Source of the DNA: ELB16-189 sp018266435
GTDB lineage: Bacteria > Bacteroidota > Bacteroidia > Cytophagales > Cyclobacteriaceae
DNA: 64,000 bases
Assembly (NCBI GenBank): GCA_030123525.1
Contig: CP126125.1
Coordinates: 2,790,001 to 2,854,000 of the forward strand
Direction of reading: 5' to 3'
Notes under the pieces: generated by a model
Told to the model about the DNA's origin: nothing
What the model saw: only the letters and a program-made list of their open reading frames with translations
Databases searched by the model: none
Translations under genes and position numbers: made by a program
Shown: piece after piece, positions 1 to 10,400 of the stretch
How the letters are laid out: the number at the start of each line of letters is the position of its first letter
Position numbering within the stretch: position 1 is the first letter of the stretch

Positions 1-360
1 CAAAGTAGAATAGGACTTTGCACTTCAGTACACGTATAATATTACTTTAAGCGAATGAAGAGTGATTTTTTGCAACTCAATCGAAATAGTTTTTTTGGAT
101 TAGGAGTAAGCGGTAATTTAAAAGGAGTAACTATTAACCCTTATTATATTATTTCTGGTAGCAAATTATACAATGTTAATCCTGTAGTAACAAGTGGCCA
201 ACTCTTTCTGGGCTCTTTACGCGAATCGGTTTCGAATGAGGTCATCTAAGTTTTGCGATTGAGTATAATTTCGTTCAACGTCAGAAAATACTCCTTAAAC
301 CTGATGACCCCATTACGTGGAGTATTTTTTTGAGCTATTTCACATTAACAATAATTATTT
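1..360 (+). pseudogene. Remnant of a beta-barrel-like outer membrane protein gene, broken across frames
   Basis: No single intact gene fits this stretch. Three successive plus-strand pieces in different frames have an outer-membrane-strand look. The first ends at 55-57 and reads like QYTYNITLSE. The second, 55-249, is a 64-residue piece with alternating polar and hydrophobic residues (for example TINPYYIISGSKLY). The third is open from about 250 to 360 and contains LSFAIEYNF, a typical barrel strand ending in aromatic residues. Together they suggest the 3' end of a gene inactivated by frameshifts and cut by the window start. The alternative is chance open frames in A/T-rich DNA. The family cannot be named. 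Confidence 0.3.
285..331 (+). terminator. Possible rho-independent terminator
   Basis: A ten-base arm AAAATACTCC (285-294) pairs with GGAGTATTTT (319-328), and the right arm runs into a T tract to 331. The 24-base loop is longer than usual. It would end transcription of whatever lies upstream of the window start. Confidence 0.35.
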
Positions 361-460
361 AGGTCTGAAGGTTGGGTTAATCACTGGAAGAATCCGCAGG
401 CAATTGTAAACTAATTTCATATTCGTTGTGAACATAAATATATTGAACGCTCACCGGTGA

Positions 461-895
461 TCACGAAGTATGATCGTACACAATCACCCACACACCGTTT
501 TTCTTTTGGAAGAGTAAGGTGAAAATTCCGGAAGGATTGTCTTTCTCGCGTTTTAGAAAATATTTGCCGGTAACGAGGTAACTGTTGGCTGAAATAAAAT
601 CAATGCGCAAAATATCAAAGTTCAGTTTGCCCATAGCAGCCCGGTCGGGATAGCTTCGTTTATAGCGTACCAGGGTGCTATCCCACCCATGGGCAATTTT
701 ACTGCCGATGAAGAGAATGGAGTCCGACTGCCAATAGCCCTGCATGAATTTTTCAATATCGCCTTGATTCCAGGCCGTTACCTGATCAGCCAGCGTTTGC
801 CGGATGACAGCCTCATCTTTTGTGTGATCGGCCAGTGACTGATTAGGTTTAGCCTGGCAACTGAGCAACAGCAGGAGCGGGAGTAGCTTTTTCAT
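461..895 (-). CDS. DUF4440/SnoaL-like (NTF2-fold) lipoprotein
   Basis: The predicted product has 144 residues. It begins with a lipoprotein signal (MKKLLPLLLLLSC, lipid-modified Cys13), so it should be anchored in the periplasm or outer membrane. The rest matches the small NTF2-like fold. An N-terminal helix with AVIRQTLADQVTAWNQGD is followed by a conserved hydrophobic strand region (SILFIGS), and the protein ends with a strand pair around GVWVIVYDHTS. Members of this family bind small ligands or act as uncharacterised enzymes, and no catalytic assignment is safe. An in-frame codon seven residues upstream would extend the n-region, but the ATG at 895 gives the normal lipoprotein signal. It is divergent from the YfhO gene, with 125 bases between the two starts. 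Confidence 0.8.
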   Translation of the reverse strand: MKKLLPLLLLLSCQAKPNQSLADHTKDEAVIRQTLADQVTAWNQGDIEKFMQGYWQSDSILFIGSKIAHGWDSTLVRYKRSYPDRAAMGKLNFDILRIDFISANSYLVTGKYFLKREKDNPSGIFTLLFQKKNGVWVIVYDHTS

Positions 896-1020
896 TTTTG
901 TTTGTTTGTTTGGCAATTTACAAACTCGATTTTGGCTTATCCAAAAACCCGGTAAAGGTTGTTGGTGGTGCTTTCATGCCTAAGGTTATTTGCGTTAATT
1001 TGCCAACTTATTTTTTTAGA

Positions 1021-3450
1021 ATGAAAAAAATCAATTTTACCCAAGACGTGTTACCCCACTTGACTGCCATCGGTGTTTTTCTGCTGGTCACTGTCATTTT
1101 CTTCAGCCCTTTTTTCTTTGAACACAAAACGCTTGAACAGCACGACATTCAACAAGGCCAGGGCCAAGCCAAGTCCGTGGTTGATTACCGAAAAGAAACT
1201 GGCGGTGAGGCACTTTGGGCTCCTTCGGCATTTAGTGGCATGCCCGCTTACCTCATCAGTATGAAATGGAGCGATGCTCCGATAGGTTACACAAAAAAAG
1301 TGATGGCACTTTTCATTGGTCATCCGGTGGCTAATATTTTTCTTGCCTTTGTCTGTTATTATATCTTGTTACTGTCGTTTAGTGTCAGGCCTTATCTGGC
1401 CATGGCCGGTGCACTTGCCTTTGGGTTATCATCATACCTAATCATTGGTATGAGCGCTGGGCACAATGCACGCATCGGGGCAATTGCTTTTATGCCGTTG
1501 GTAGTGGCCGGTATTCATTTGACTTTCTCAGGCAAACGGGTGCTGGGTTTTGCGGCAACGGCTCTCGGGCTTGCTCTTCACTTTCGTGAGAACCATTTGC
1601 AGATAACCTACTACTTGTTAATGATCGTGTTGGTGTATGGGTTGATCCAGTTGGTCTGGGCAATTCGTGAGAAGCAAGTGAAAGTTTTTTTTACAAATCT
1701 GGCCTTGCTCATTCCGGCTGCAGCACTTGGGCTGGCTACGTTCTTCGGGCAGTTCTGGGCTATTGAAGAGTATTCGCAATATACCATTCGCGGAAAATCA
1801 GAGTTAGTGAGTTCAAAGATTCCGGTCAGCGGCTTGTCGCGTAGCTATGCGTTTGATTACAGCAATGGAATTTTAGAACCGATGACATTGATCATTCCTG
1901 ATTTTTACGGAGGTAGTTCATCCAATTATTTAGTACAGGATCAAAACAGCGAAACGTACAAGGCACTGGTTAATTCATCGGATAACCGGCTGGCCAATCA
2001 GTTAGTGAACTACACCTCTGCATACTGGGGGCCGCAAAGTCTCACGGCACCCTATTACGGAGGGGCGATTATTTTCTTTCTGTTTGTGATCGGTATTTTG
2101 CTGGTGGATAAAAAATGGTTGTGGTGGATTTTGCCGCTGAGTGTGCTGTCTATTGTGATGAGTTGGGGCGATAGTTTCTCCACGTTTAATTATTTGTTGT
2201 TTGACTACCTGCCTGGCTACAATAAATTCCGGTCTGTTACTTTCGCGCTGGTCATTATTCTTTTTATGATGCCGCTGCTGGGTATGGTAGGCCTGGAAAA
2301 ATTTTTAAGTCAACCGCTAACAAAAGAACTGAAGAAAAAACTACTCATTGCATTTAGTGTGGCGGGTGGGTTGTGTTTGCTCATTTTTATTTTTGCCGGG
2401 TTGGGCAGTTTTGCACGCCCAGGGGAGGGGCAACTTCCCCCTTGGTTTACTACAGCGCTTCATGCCGACCGCAGGAGTTTATTGAGAGCGGATGCATTTC
2501 GCTCATTTGCATTTATTCTTTCCATTTTTATCATGCTCTATTTTAATGTGGGAAAGAAAATTTCAGAGGTGGGCCTTTTTGCTTTTCTTATTATGATGAT
2601 TACGGTTGATCTGGTGGTGGTTGACAAACGCTATTTTAGCAAAGACAAATTTCAGCGCAGACCGGAGAATACTTTTTTTGCCATCAACCCTTCTGATGAA
2701 ACGATCTTGAGAGACAAAAGCTATTACCGGGTGTATAACTTGCAGGGAGCCTTTAACGAAGGTCGCACTTCGTATTATCACTACTCCATTGGCGGCTATC
2801 ACGGAGCCAAACTGAGGCGCTATCAAGACTTGTACGATTCGTGCATTTTGCCTCAAACGCGACAACTGACCAATGATGCACAACAAGGAAAAATTGATTT
2901 TAATAAGTACAGCGCGCTCAATATGCTTAACGTAAAATACTTGGCGTATGGAACCGAAGCCGAAAAGGTAATCTTAAACCCTTCGGCTTGCGGCCCGGCC
3001 TGGTTTGTAAACAACGTGGTAACCGTTTCGTCACCCAATGAGGAATTGAAAAAAGTAGGAGAGGTGGATACAAGAAAAATTGCAGTAATTCAGTCGGCTA
3101 ATAACCCACAGCTCGTGGTTGATAGCGCAGCCACCATTAACCTTATCGAAAACAAACCTCCGTACATGAAGTACGAATCCAATTCATCAACCGATGGTTT
3201 AGCCGTGTTTTCTGAAATTTATTACCCGAAAGGTTGGCACGCACTCATTGATGGAAAAGAATCTGAAATCCTCCGGGCTGATTATGTGTTACGCGCACTG
3301 AATGTTCCTTCGGGCAAACACACTATTGAATTTAAGTTTGAACCCAAGCCGTACCTTGTCGGAAACAAAGTAACGGCTGTTGCAAACTGGCTGGTGGTAG
3401 TAGTGGTGCTGGGATGTGTGGGGTGGAGTTTAAAAGAAGAAAAAAACTAA
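1021..3450 (+). CDS. YfhO family multi-pass membrane protein
   Basis: This is an 809-residue integral membrane protein of the YfhO family, a GT-C-like fold common in Bacteroidota. About a dozen hydrophobic segments lie between residues 20 and 560. A loop after the first segment carries EHDIQQGQGQAKSVVDYRKETGG, typical of the family (only short parts are diagnostic). A soluble region of about 220 residues follows, containing the conserved C-terminal pattern EIYYPKGWHALIDG, and then a last membrane helix. Relatives in Gram-positives glycosylate lipoteichoic acid; the Bacteroidota role is not established. I chose the ATG at 1021 (MKKINFTQDV) because the 41 residues possible upstream are unlike the family and overlap the divergent promoter region. 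Fourteen bases separate it from the hexosaminidase, suggesting co-transcription. Confidence 0.85.
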   Translation: MKKINFTQDVLPHLTAIGVFLLVTVIFFSPFFFEHKTLEQHDIQQGQGQAKSVVDYRKETGGEALWAPSAFSGMPAYLISMKWSDAPIGYTKKVMALFIGHPVANIFLAFVCYYILLLSFSVRPYLAMAGALAFGLSSYLIIGMSAGHNARIGAIAFMPLVVAGIHLTFSGKRVLGFAATALGLALHFRENHLQITYYLLMIVLVYGLIQLVWAIREKQVKVFFTNLALLIPAAALGLATFFGQFWAIEEYSQYTIRGKSELVSSKIPVSGLSRSYAFDYSNGILEPMTLIIPDFYGGSSSNYLVQDQNSETYKALVNSSDNRLANQLVNYTSAYWGPQSLTAPYYGGAIIFFLFVIGILLVDKKWLWWILPLSVLSIVMSWGDSFSTFNYLLFDYLPGYNKFRSVTFALVIILFMMPLLGMVGLEKFLSQPLTKELKKKLLIAFSVAGGLCLLIFIFAGLGSFARPGEGQLPPWFTTALHADRRSLLRADAFRSFAFILSIFIMLYFNVGKKISEVGLFAFLIMMITVDLVVVDKRYFSKDKFQRRPENTFFAINPSDETILRDKSYYRVYNLQGAFNEGRTSYYHYSIGGYHGAKLRRYQDLYDSCILPQTRQLTNDAQQGKIDFNKYSALNMLNVKYLAYGTEAEKVILNPSACGPAWFVNNVVTVSSPNEELKKVGEVDTRKIAVIQSANNPQLVVDSAATINLIENKPPYMKYESNSSTDGLAVFSEIYYPKGWHALIDGKESEILRADYVLRALNVPSGKHTIEFKFEPKPYLVGNKVTAVANWLVVVVVLGCVGWSLKEEKN

Positions 3451-3464
3451 TGTTATAATTCATT

Positions 3465-5060
3465 ATGTCCCGCAGTTTATTGTTTGTGCTGATCACCCTT
3501 TCATTATTCTCTTGTGTTGAGAAAAAAAATGAAGCCCATCTTTACCTGATTCCTAAGCCGCAGGAAATGAAACCGGGCGATGGTTTTTTTCAATTGAACG
3601 AATCCGTCCAGATTTCTATCGAGCCCGAAACCGATGAAACCAAGTTCATTGCCAATTACCTGGCCGATAAAATAAAACCCGCCACCGGATTGCCTTTGCA
3701 GGTGGTAGCAAAAACTGCTTCTGAAAAAAACATTTCACTTCAACTAAACCCCAATTCTCAACTGGGTGAAGAAGGATATGAACTTATGGTTACACCCGAA
3801 GCTGTAAAATTATCGGCAGCCAAGCCAGCCGGACTTTTCAGAGGTGTACAAACCATTCGTCAACTGTTGCCTCCTGCCGCTGAGTCGTCTTCCATTCAAT
3901 CCAACGTTACCTGGACATTACCGGCTTGTGCCATACGCGATTTTCCTAATTACGCCTGGCGCGGGTTCATGCTGGATGTAGGCAGACATTTTTTTGGTGT
4001 GGACGAAGTAAAACGTTTACTCGATGAAATGGCCTATTACAAGATGAATGTTTTTCATTGGGGTCTGTCTAATGACCAGGGCTGGCGTATTGAAATAAAG
4101 TCGTGGCCGAAGCTGACCGAAGTGGGAGGTTCTACACAAGTAGGAGGTGGTAAGGGCGGGTTTTATACCCAAGAACAATACAAAGATGTGGTAAAGTATG
4201 CAGCCGAGCGATACATTACGGTAGTTCCTGAAATTGATATGCCTGGCCATACTAATGCTGCATTGGCATCGTATCCTGAACTGAACTGCAGCGAGCAAAC
4301 CATTCGGCTTACTCCGGGTAATGAGGTAAAGCGAAAAGTACCTGGCTTGTACACGGGCATTGAAGTGGGGTTCAGTACACTGTGCACCAGCAAAGAATCT
4401 ACCTACAAATTTATTGACGATGTTGTTCGCGAGTTGGCTGAGATGACACCGGGTTCTTACCTGCACATCGGTGGCGATGAAAGTCGTGCCACTAAAAAAG
4501 AAGATTACATTTTGTTCATCAACAAGGTGCAGCAAATCGTTACATCGCACGGAAAGAAAGTAATAGGGTGGGATGAAGTGGCCCTTGCCACACTTCAACC
4601 CAGTATGTTGGCACAAGTGTGGGCGAATGCAGCAAACGGAAAAAAAGCGGTTGAACAAGGCGCGAAAGTGATTCTTTCTCCCGCCAAAAAAATGTACCTC
4701 GACATGAGCTACGACTCCACCAGTAAACTGGGTCTTCATTGGGCAGCTTATGTTGAAGTGGATAGCGCCTATGCCTGGGAGCCTTCCACTTTGCTGAATG
4801 GAATTTCGAGAGAAAATATTTTGGGTATTGAGTCTGCGCTTTGGACTGAAACCATTCAGACCCGGAGCGATATTGACTATATGGTCTTTCCACGGTTAGC
4901 GGGTCATGCCGAAATTGGCTGGTCAGCAACTACCGATGAAAAAACCGGTTCGAGAAATTGGGAGGAATACAAAATCAGGCTGGCTAACCACGCACCGCGT
5001 TTCAAAGCGAGAGGCATTCAGTTTTATGAATCAAAATTAGTTCCGTGGGTAAAAGAATAA
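3465..5060 (+). CDS. Beta-N-acetylhexosaminidase, GH20, lipoprotein
   Basis: The 531-residue product is a glycoside hydrolase family 20 enzyme that removes terminal N-acetyl-glucosamine or -galactosamine from glycans, probably in the periplasm or on the cell surface. A lipoprotein signal ends in LFSC near residue 17. An N-terminal GH20b-type domain (about 30-150) contains the PKPQEM motif. The catalytic barrel begins at about residue 160 with WRGFMLDVGRHFF. The substrate-assisted catalytic pair is Asp338-Glu339 in HIGGDES. YITVVPEIDMPGH and the tryptophan-rich WAYVEV/SALWTE segments are also typical. Length and order are normal, and nothing suggests inactivation. It follows the YfhO gene by 14 bases and precedes the peptidase gene by 21, so all three may form one operon. 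Confidence 0.93.
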   Translation: MSRSLLFVLITLSLFSCVEKKNEAHLYLIPKPQEMKPGDGFFQLNESVQISIEPETDETKFIANYLADKIKPATGLPLQVVAKTASEKNISLQLNPNSQLGEEGYELMVTPEAVKLSAAKPAGLFRGVQTIRQLLPPAAESSSIQSNVTWTLPACAIRDFPNYAWRGFMLDVGRHFFGVDEVKRLLDEMAYYKMNVFHWGLSNDQGWRIEIKSWPKLTEVGGSTQVGGGKGGFYTQEQYKDVVKYAAERYITVVPEIDMPGHTNAALASYPELNCSEQTIRLTPGNEVKRKVPGLYTGIEVGFSTLCTSKESTYKFIDDVVRELAEMTPGSYLHIGGDESRATKKEDYILFINKVQQIVTSHGKKVIGWDEVALATLQPSMLAQVWANAANGKKAVEQGAKVILSPAKKMYLDMSYDSTSKLGLHWAAYVEVDSAYAWEPSTLLNGISRENILGIESALWTETIQTRSDIDYMVFPRLAGHAEIGWSATTDEKTGSRNWEEYKIRLANHAPRFKARGIQFYESKLVPWVKE

Positions 5061-5081
5061 TTCACCTATCTAGTTAAAAAT

Positions 5082-6536
5082 ATGGTAAAAAAAATTTTTG
5101 TAGGCCTGTTGGGTGTTGTACTGGTCATAACCGGTGTGGTACTATTCAATACATTTACTTTTACCTCAACACAGAAAACATTTACACCCAGGCAGGTAAC
5201 CAAAATTTCTGAATCTTCGCTGAAACATTTTCAGGAGGCCATTCATTTTCAGACTATTTCTTATGGCGACAGTTTAAAATTTGATTCAGCACAGTTTAAT
5301 GCATTTCACCGATACCTGAGAGCCACGTACCCACTGGTGCACAAAACCATGAGCGTGCAAACGGTATCAGGGTATAGTTTGATTTACAAATGGGAAGGTA
5401 AAAACCCATCACTCAAGCCATATATCCTCATGGCCCACCAAGACGTGGTGCCCATTGAAGAAGCCTCACGCCAGAGATGGACAGTCGATCCGTTTGCCGG
5501 CATTATAAAAGATAACTTTATCTGGGGACGTGGCACTGCCGATGATAAAATCAATCTGATTAGCATCATGGAAGCGGCAGAAAAACTGATCGCAGAAAAT
5601 TTTCAACCGGGGCGAACGATTTATTTAGCCTTTGGCCATGACGAAGAAGTGGGCGGAAAAGGTGCAACGGCCATGGCACATTGGTTTACTGGCAAAAACA
5701 TAACGGCCGAAATGATACTCGATGAAGGGGGGGTGATTACGAAAGAGAAAATTCCGGGAGTAAAAAAACCGGTAGCCCTGATTGGCACAGCCGAGAAAGG
5801 TTATTTGTCGCTTGAGCTTTCGGTTGAGATCAGCGGAGGCCACTCTTCAATGCCCGAAAAAGAAACTTCTATTGATCTTTTAACGAAAGCCATAACGAAG
5901 TTGCGAGCCAACCCATTTGATGCCAAGCTAACCGGGCCGATGAAAGGGTTTATGAAATCGGTTGGACCTGAAATGTCGTTTACAGCACGGATGGTTTTTG
6001 CCAACCCGTGGTTGTTTAAAAAAATGATTTACTCTACTTATGAAAAATCAGGAGGAGGAAATGCCATGCTGCACACCACACTGGTGCCCACCATCATTCA
6101 GGCCGGTATCAAAGATAACGTTATCCCCACGGTGGCTTTGGCTACCATTAACTTGCGGCTGTTGCCGGGCGATGGCTCACTGGAGATGATTGACCGGATA
6201 AAAAAAATAATCGGAGATGAGCGTATTAAAATTAACCCGGTAGGAAGAATTTCTGAAGCTTCGGCTGTTTCCTCTACCGATAGCTTTGCTTTTGATCAGG
6301 TAGATGAGGCGATAAAAGAGAGTTACCCGGATGTGGTGTCTTCTCCCTTTCTTATGATCGGAGCCACGGATTCCCGCCATTTAAAAGAGGTATCAAATAA
6401 TATTTTCAAATTCAGTCCTATGTTTGATCCCTTTGGCTTTCACGGCATCGATGAGCGCGTAAGCCTGGAGAGTTACCAGACATCTATTTTCTTTTTTGAG
6501 AATTTGATGAGAAATACGTTGCAATTAAAGCCATAA
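5082..6536 (+). CDS. M20 family metallopeptidase (PM20D1-like)
   Basis: This 484-residue product is an M20/M28-type zinc peptidase, closest in layout to carboxypeptidase S / PM20D1 proteins that cleave or condense N-acyl amino acids and dipeptides. One hydrophobic segment (about residues 7-25) anchors or exports it. Metal ligands and catalytic residues are visible: His119-x-Asp121 in AHQDVVP, the bridging Asp in GRGTADDK, the Glu188-Glu189 pair in GHDEEVGGKGA, and the late His454 in PFGFHGIDER. The dimerisation domain occupies roughly 235-350 and begins around the conserved GGHSSMP. Exact substrate cannot be read from sequence. It is the last gene of the yfhO-like, hexosaminidase, peptidase series. 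Confidence 0.9.
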   Translation: MVKKIFVGLLGVVLVITGVVLFNTFTFTSTQKTFTPRQVTKISESSLKHFQEAIHFQTISYGDSLKFDSAQFNAFHRYLRATYPLVHKTMSVQTVSGYSLIYKWEGKNPSLKPYILMAHQDVVPIEEASRQRWTVDPFAGIIKDNFIWGRGTADDKINLISIMEAAEKLIAENFQPGRTIYLAFGHDEEVGGKGATAMAHWFTGKNITAEMILDEGGVITKEKIPGVKKPVALIGTAEKGYLSLELSVEISGGHSSMPEKETSIDLLTKAITKLRANPFDAKLTGPMKGFMKSVGPEMSFTARMVFANPWLFKKMIYSTYEKSGGGNAMLHTTLVPTIIQAGIKDNVIPTVALATINLRLLPGDGSLEMIDRIKKIIGDERIKINPVGRISEASAVSSTDSFAFDQVDEAIKESYPDVVSSPFLMIGATDSRHLKEVSNNIFKFSPMFDPFGFHGIDERVSLESYQTSIFFFENLMRNTLQLKP

Positions 6537-6658
6537 GGTCTTTTATTAATCGCCCAATTGCCCCAACTTATTCAAACGTACTGATGTAGTCTACGAGTAT
6601 CTTTCCTTACATGTTTTATTTTTTTTTATGTAATTTCGATGTACCTAATCGGAAAAAT

Positions 6659-7414
6659 ATGAAGAAAAACATGCAAAGAAATATTATACTGGCTATAATG
6701 GCAATAGCTCCAGTAATGGTCATGGCTCAATCGGTGATCATTAAAAGCGTGGAATTAGCCGGAGACAAGGTGATTGTTAATTATGACTTGGAGTATTCTA
6801 ATTCTTCTTCTGAGTTTCTCCTCAATTTGTATGCATCCAATGATAATTTTTCTGTTCCTCTTAAAAAAGTAACGGGTGATGTGGGTCCCGAAATAAAACC
6901 CGGAACCAACAAAAAAATGACGTGGGCCATTCGTGATGAATGGGGAGGGTATAAGGGTAAGTTGGCTTTGGAGATTCGAGGCAAAGTATTTGTTCCATTT
7001 ATCAAGCTTCAGAGTTTTACCACAACAGCAGCCAAGTACAAGCGAGGCAAGAATTATGACTTGCTGTGGAAAGCAGGCAACAGCAACCCAATCAACATCG
7101 AGTTGTTTAAGGGCAACACGCGAGTTCAAGGAAGCATGCAGCAACCCAATAATGGTGCTTTTACACTATTTATTCCTTCTAACGCAAAGGCCGATGATGA
7201 CTATCGGTTGAAGATATCGGATACCCGCAACGCGGAAGAGATCGTTTATACACCTTATTTTAAAATAGTTCCAAAAGTTCCCTTATTAGTGAAGGCATTT
7301 ATACCGCTGGCTATTGGGGGAGGTGTGGTGATGTTGCTGGGTGGCAGTAAAAAAGATACAGGAGGATCATCATCAACTAACTCAGATTTGCCGTTACCTA
7401 ATTTTCCTAAATGA
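6659..7414 (+). CDS. Exported KRE9/KNH-domain protein with C-terminal membrane helix
   Basis: The product has 251 residues. An N-terminal signal peptide ends at VMAQ. The first half is a beta-rich domain with GDKVIVNYDLEY and WAIRDEWGGYKGKL, a layout often seen in Bacteroidota exported proteins. Residues about 115-205 resemble the Ser/Thr-rich GPI-anchored KRE9/KNH domain (YDLLWKAGNSNPINIELFKG, then DDYRLKISDT). A hydrophobic helix near 220-238 (FIPLAIGGGVVMLL) and a Ser/Gly/Pro-rich tail close the protein, so it is likely membrane-anchored and exposed to the periplasm. The ATG at 6659 is preferred over an upstream one at 6611 because it gives a proper signal peptide. It ends 17 bases before the giant secreted protein gene, implying a shared transcript. 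Function unknown. Confidence 0.8.
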   Translation: MKKNMQRNIILAIMAIAPVMVMAQSVIIKSVELAGDKVIVNYDLEYSNSSSEFLLNLYASNDNFSVPLKKVTGDVGPEIKPGTNKKMTWAIRDEWGGYKGKLALEIRGKVFVPFIKLQSFTTTAAKYKRGKNYDLLWKAGNSNPINIELFKGNTRVQGSMQQPNNGAFTLFIPSNAKADDDYRLKISDTRNAEEIVYTPYFKIVPKVPLLVKAFIPLAIGGGVVMLLGGSKKDTGGSSSTNSDLPLPNFPK

Positions 7415-7431
7415 TTTTATAATAAGCGATT

Positions 7432-10400
7432 ATGAAGAAAGTTTACTTGATAGTTTTACTGACTGCTTGTGCAGTGGTCACTCAAGCGCAAACATCTAAC
7501 TGGACATGGCAAGCAACCAATGGTCCTTATGGGGGCAGCATTACTAATATTGCAATTACTGCTGGTGGGGTATTGTATGCCTCGTCACCCTCAGGCTTGT
7601 TTAAATCGACAGATGGCACGAATTGGTCGAGCGTAACTGTAAGTCCTTACTATAACTATTTTAATGATGTTAGGGTAGCACCATCAGGTACCATTTATGT
7701 ATTGTCCTCCTTCTATAATTCAGGTTATGCAGGTTTATACTCTTCTACAGATGGAGTTAGCTGGAATTTAACTGCAGGAACAGGCCTGCCTACAACGAAT
7801 TTACAAAAAGTAAGAATAGCCCCAAATGGAATGATTTATATAACAATAGGCACAAATCTACTATATCGATCAACGGATAATGGCGCAACCTTCAGTACTA
7901 TACCTTATACTTTTTCCAGCCAGATTACTGACATTGCGGTGGATGGAAATAATCGGTTGATCGTGAGTACAGCCTTTAGTGCCGTACAGGTTTCTACCAA
8001 CAACGGTATCAGTTTTAACCCCATTGGGACGGGTATAAGCAGTACAGCAGCCATTAGTTCTATTGCCATAGATGCCAGCAATAATATTTTTGTGCTGGCC
8101 TCTGATGCTCCTTACCGCTCTATCAACAACGGGGGAACATGGACTTCTATTAAAGGCTCAATTGGTAGTGTGGGGTTTAGCGGATTGGTTACGACAGATG
8201 CCTCAAACAATCTTTATATCCTCAACAGTAATACTGCTATGATATACTCATGCACGAATCCCACGGCTGCTTCACCAACATGGTCAGCTGGCACAGTATA
8301 CAATTCTACCAATACCAATTTTCCCACCTGTGTTCTCTATCAAAGTACGACCACATGGTATTTGGGGAGATCAGGTACAGGCATTGACAAATCAACTGAT
8401 GGGGGGAATACCTGGAACGCTAATTCCACCGGTATGAAAGGATTTGCGGGGAGCAAAATCTTTATCTCTTCTTCTGGCCGTTTGTTTCAATCTAATTTTG
8501 GCCAGGGATATAATTTTTCCATTGACGATGGCACTACCTGGAATACGGTCAGTACAGGGGGTGCTAACTTTGCGCTAACCGGATTTGTGCAGTTGAGTGA
8601 TTTGTCAATTTTAGGGTATGGCTACTCAGGAACAATACGCTCTGCCAATGATGGCAACACTTGGGCAGTACAACAAACTACGAATCCAATAACTAATCTC
8701 TATACAGCTGATGGAACAAAACTATATTATTACACAGTAAGTGCAATTTATTTAAGCACCAACCAGGGAGTAACATGGTCAAGTCTGCCTATTACTGGTT
8801 TACCACCTGGTAATATTTATAACCTGGTGGTAGATAATACAGGCAACATATACCTCATATACTACAATAGTTCTACTACTGTGAACGAGTTATGGAAAAT
8901 AAATAGTGGGTCAACAGTGGCAAATAAAGTCAGCGCTTATCCAGGAGGGTCAATTAATTCTAATACGCTATGTGTTACCAGTTCAAATACAGTATATGTT
9001 AATGATTATACAACCAACTTATATAAATCGGCTAATGGAGGAGTTACTTGGTCAACCGTAACGTTGCCCGCAGCCTTTATAGGCTCTATTTACTTTTATG
9101 ATGATAATAATATAATCATTCAAACTATTGTGTCTAACAATTGGGGGGTACAATGTTCAATAAACGGTGGTACCTCATGGCAGGCCAAGCCGCTCGCAGA
9201 TCCACGCCCAGCCAGTATTTCTGACCTTAAATTCAAGCCTGATCAATCGGTTTTCATAGCCACCAGTTATTCAGTAGTTTATAAAAGTTCATCTCCAATT
9301 ATATTACCACCTGCTCCTACAGGGTTAGCGTTGCTCTCCAGAGAAACACAAGGCATAGATGTAAAAATGAATTACCCCATTACCACCAATGCTACGAACC
9401 TGTACGTGCAATGGTCGGTTGGCAACAATGCAAATTATAATACAACAAACCAGGTAAGTTTGGGTAGTGCTCCAAATACTTCTCCTCAAAATATGCCTGT
9501 AATTTATGGTCTCCCTGCCGATTCTTTAGTTACATATTACTATCGTGCCTATGCAGTTAACGCTGCGGGTAGTTCGGGGTATAGCAATGAAATTTCAGCT
9601 ACTGGTTTTTCAGGGAATAGGACAAGCACTATCCCTGACAATCGCAGTTGGACGGCCGTGGTCACGGCCGACCCAGGGAGTACTGCTTCTGGCCCTGGTC
9701 CTTTTACATCTTCAACGGTAAGCATATTAAAAATACCAAATACCATCAATCAGTTTACTGTATCAAATTATGATCAGGGCATTGTGCCACTGGCCATACA
9801 TGGTGCCCAGGGGGTAACCAACATAACAGAAAGCCAGGGGCAAACCTATTTTCAAGGATATCCAAACATCGGTTATGATAATTCAAATGGAAATGGTACT
9901 TGGAATACTGCAACAAAGACACTAACACTAAAGTGGCAGGCAGACCCAAACCAGTTTCCCCTCTTTCAGGGTACCACTGTCCTTACGCTAAATACAAATG
10001 ACCCTGCACCGCAAGCACCAGTCATCAATGCTTATGTTTATTCTTCAACTCAGGTTCTATTGCTTTGGCAAACTGCACCCACAGCTACGCAGTACATCAT
10101 CGAACGAACTACCAGTGGCACTTTTATTGGTCCCCCCATCGCCACAGTAAACTACCCTGCTGTTCAATATGTGGATAGCGGCCTCTCTTCTGGTACAGGC
10201 TACTATTATCGGATTACTGCAAAAAATGCTGGAGGAAGTTCAGCACCATCTACACAGACTTTTATTTTGTTACCAACCTCAACACTGTTTACTCCTGTGC
10301 AAAATAACTTAGCACAAAATACGGATTTGCAACAAGGAGTATCTTGGGCTGATTTGGATGGTGACGGAGACGAAGATTATATCTCCGCGTCTTTCACCAA

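Noticed and set aside
4017..4739. A 240-residue minus-strand open frame
   Set aside because: It lies fully inside the hexosaminidase gene on the other strand, has no recognisable domain or signal, and is an antisense shadow.
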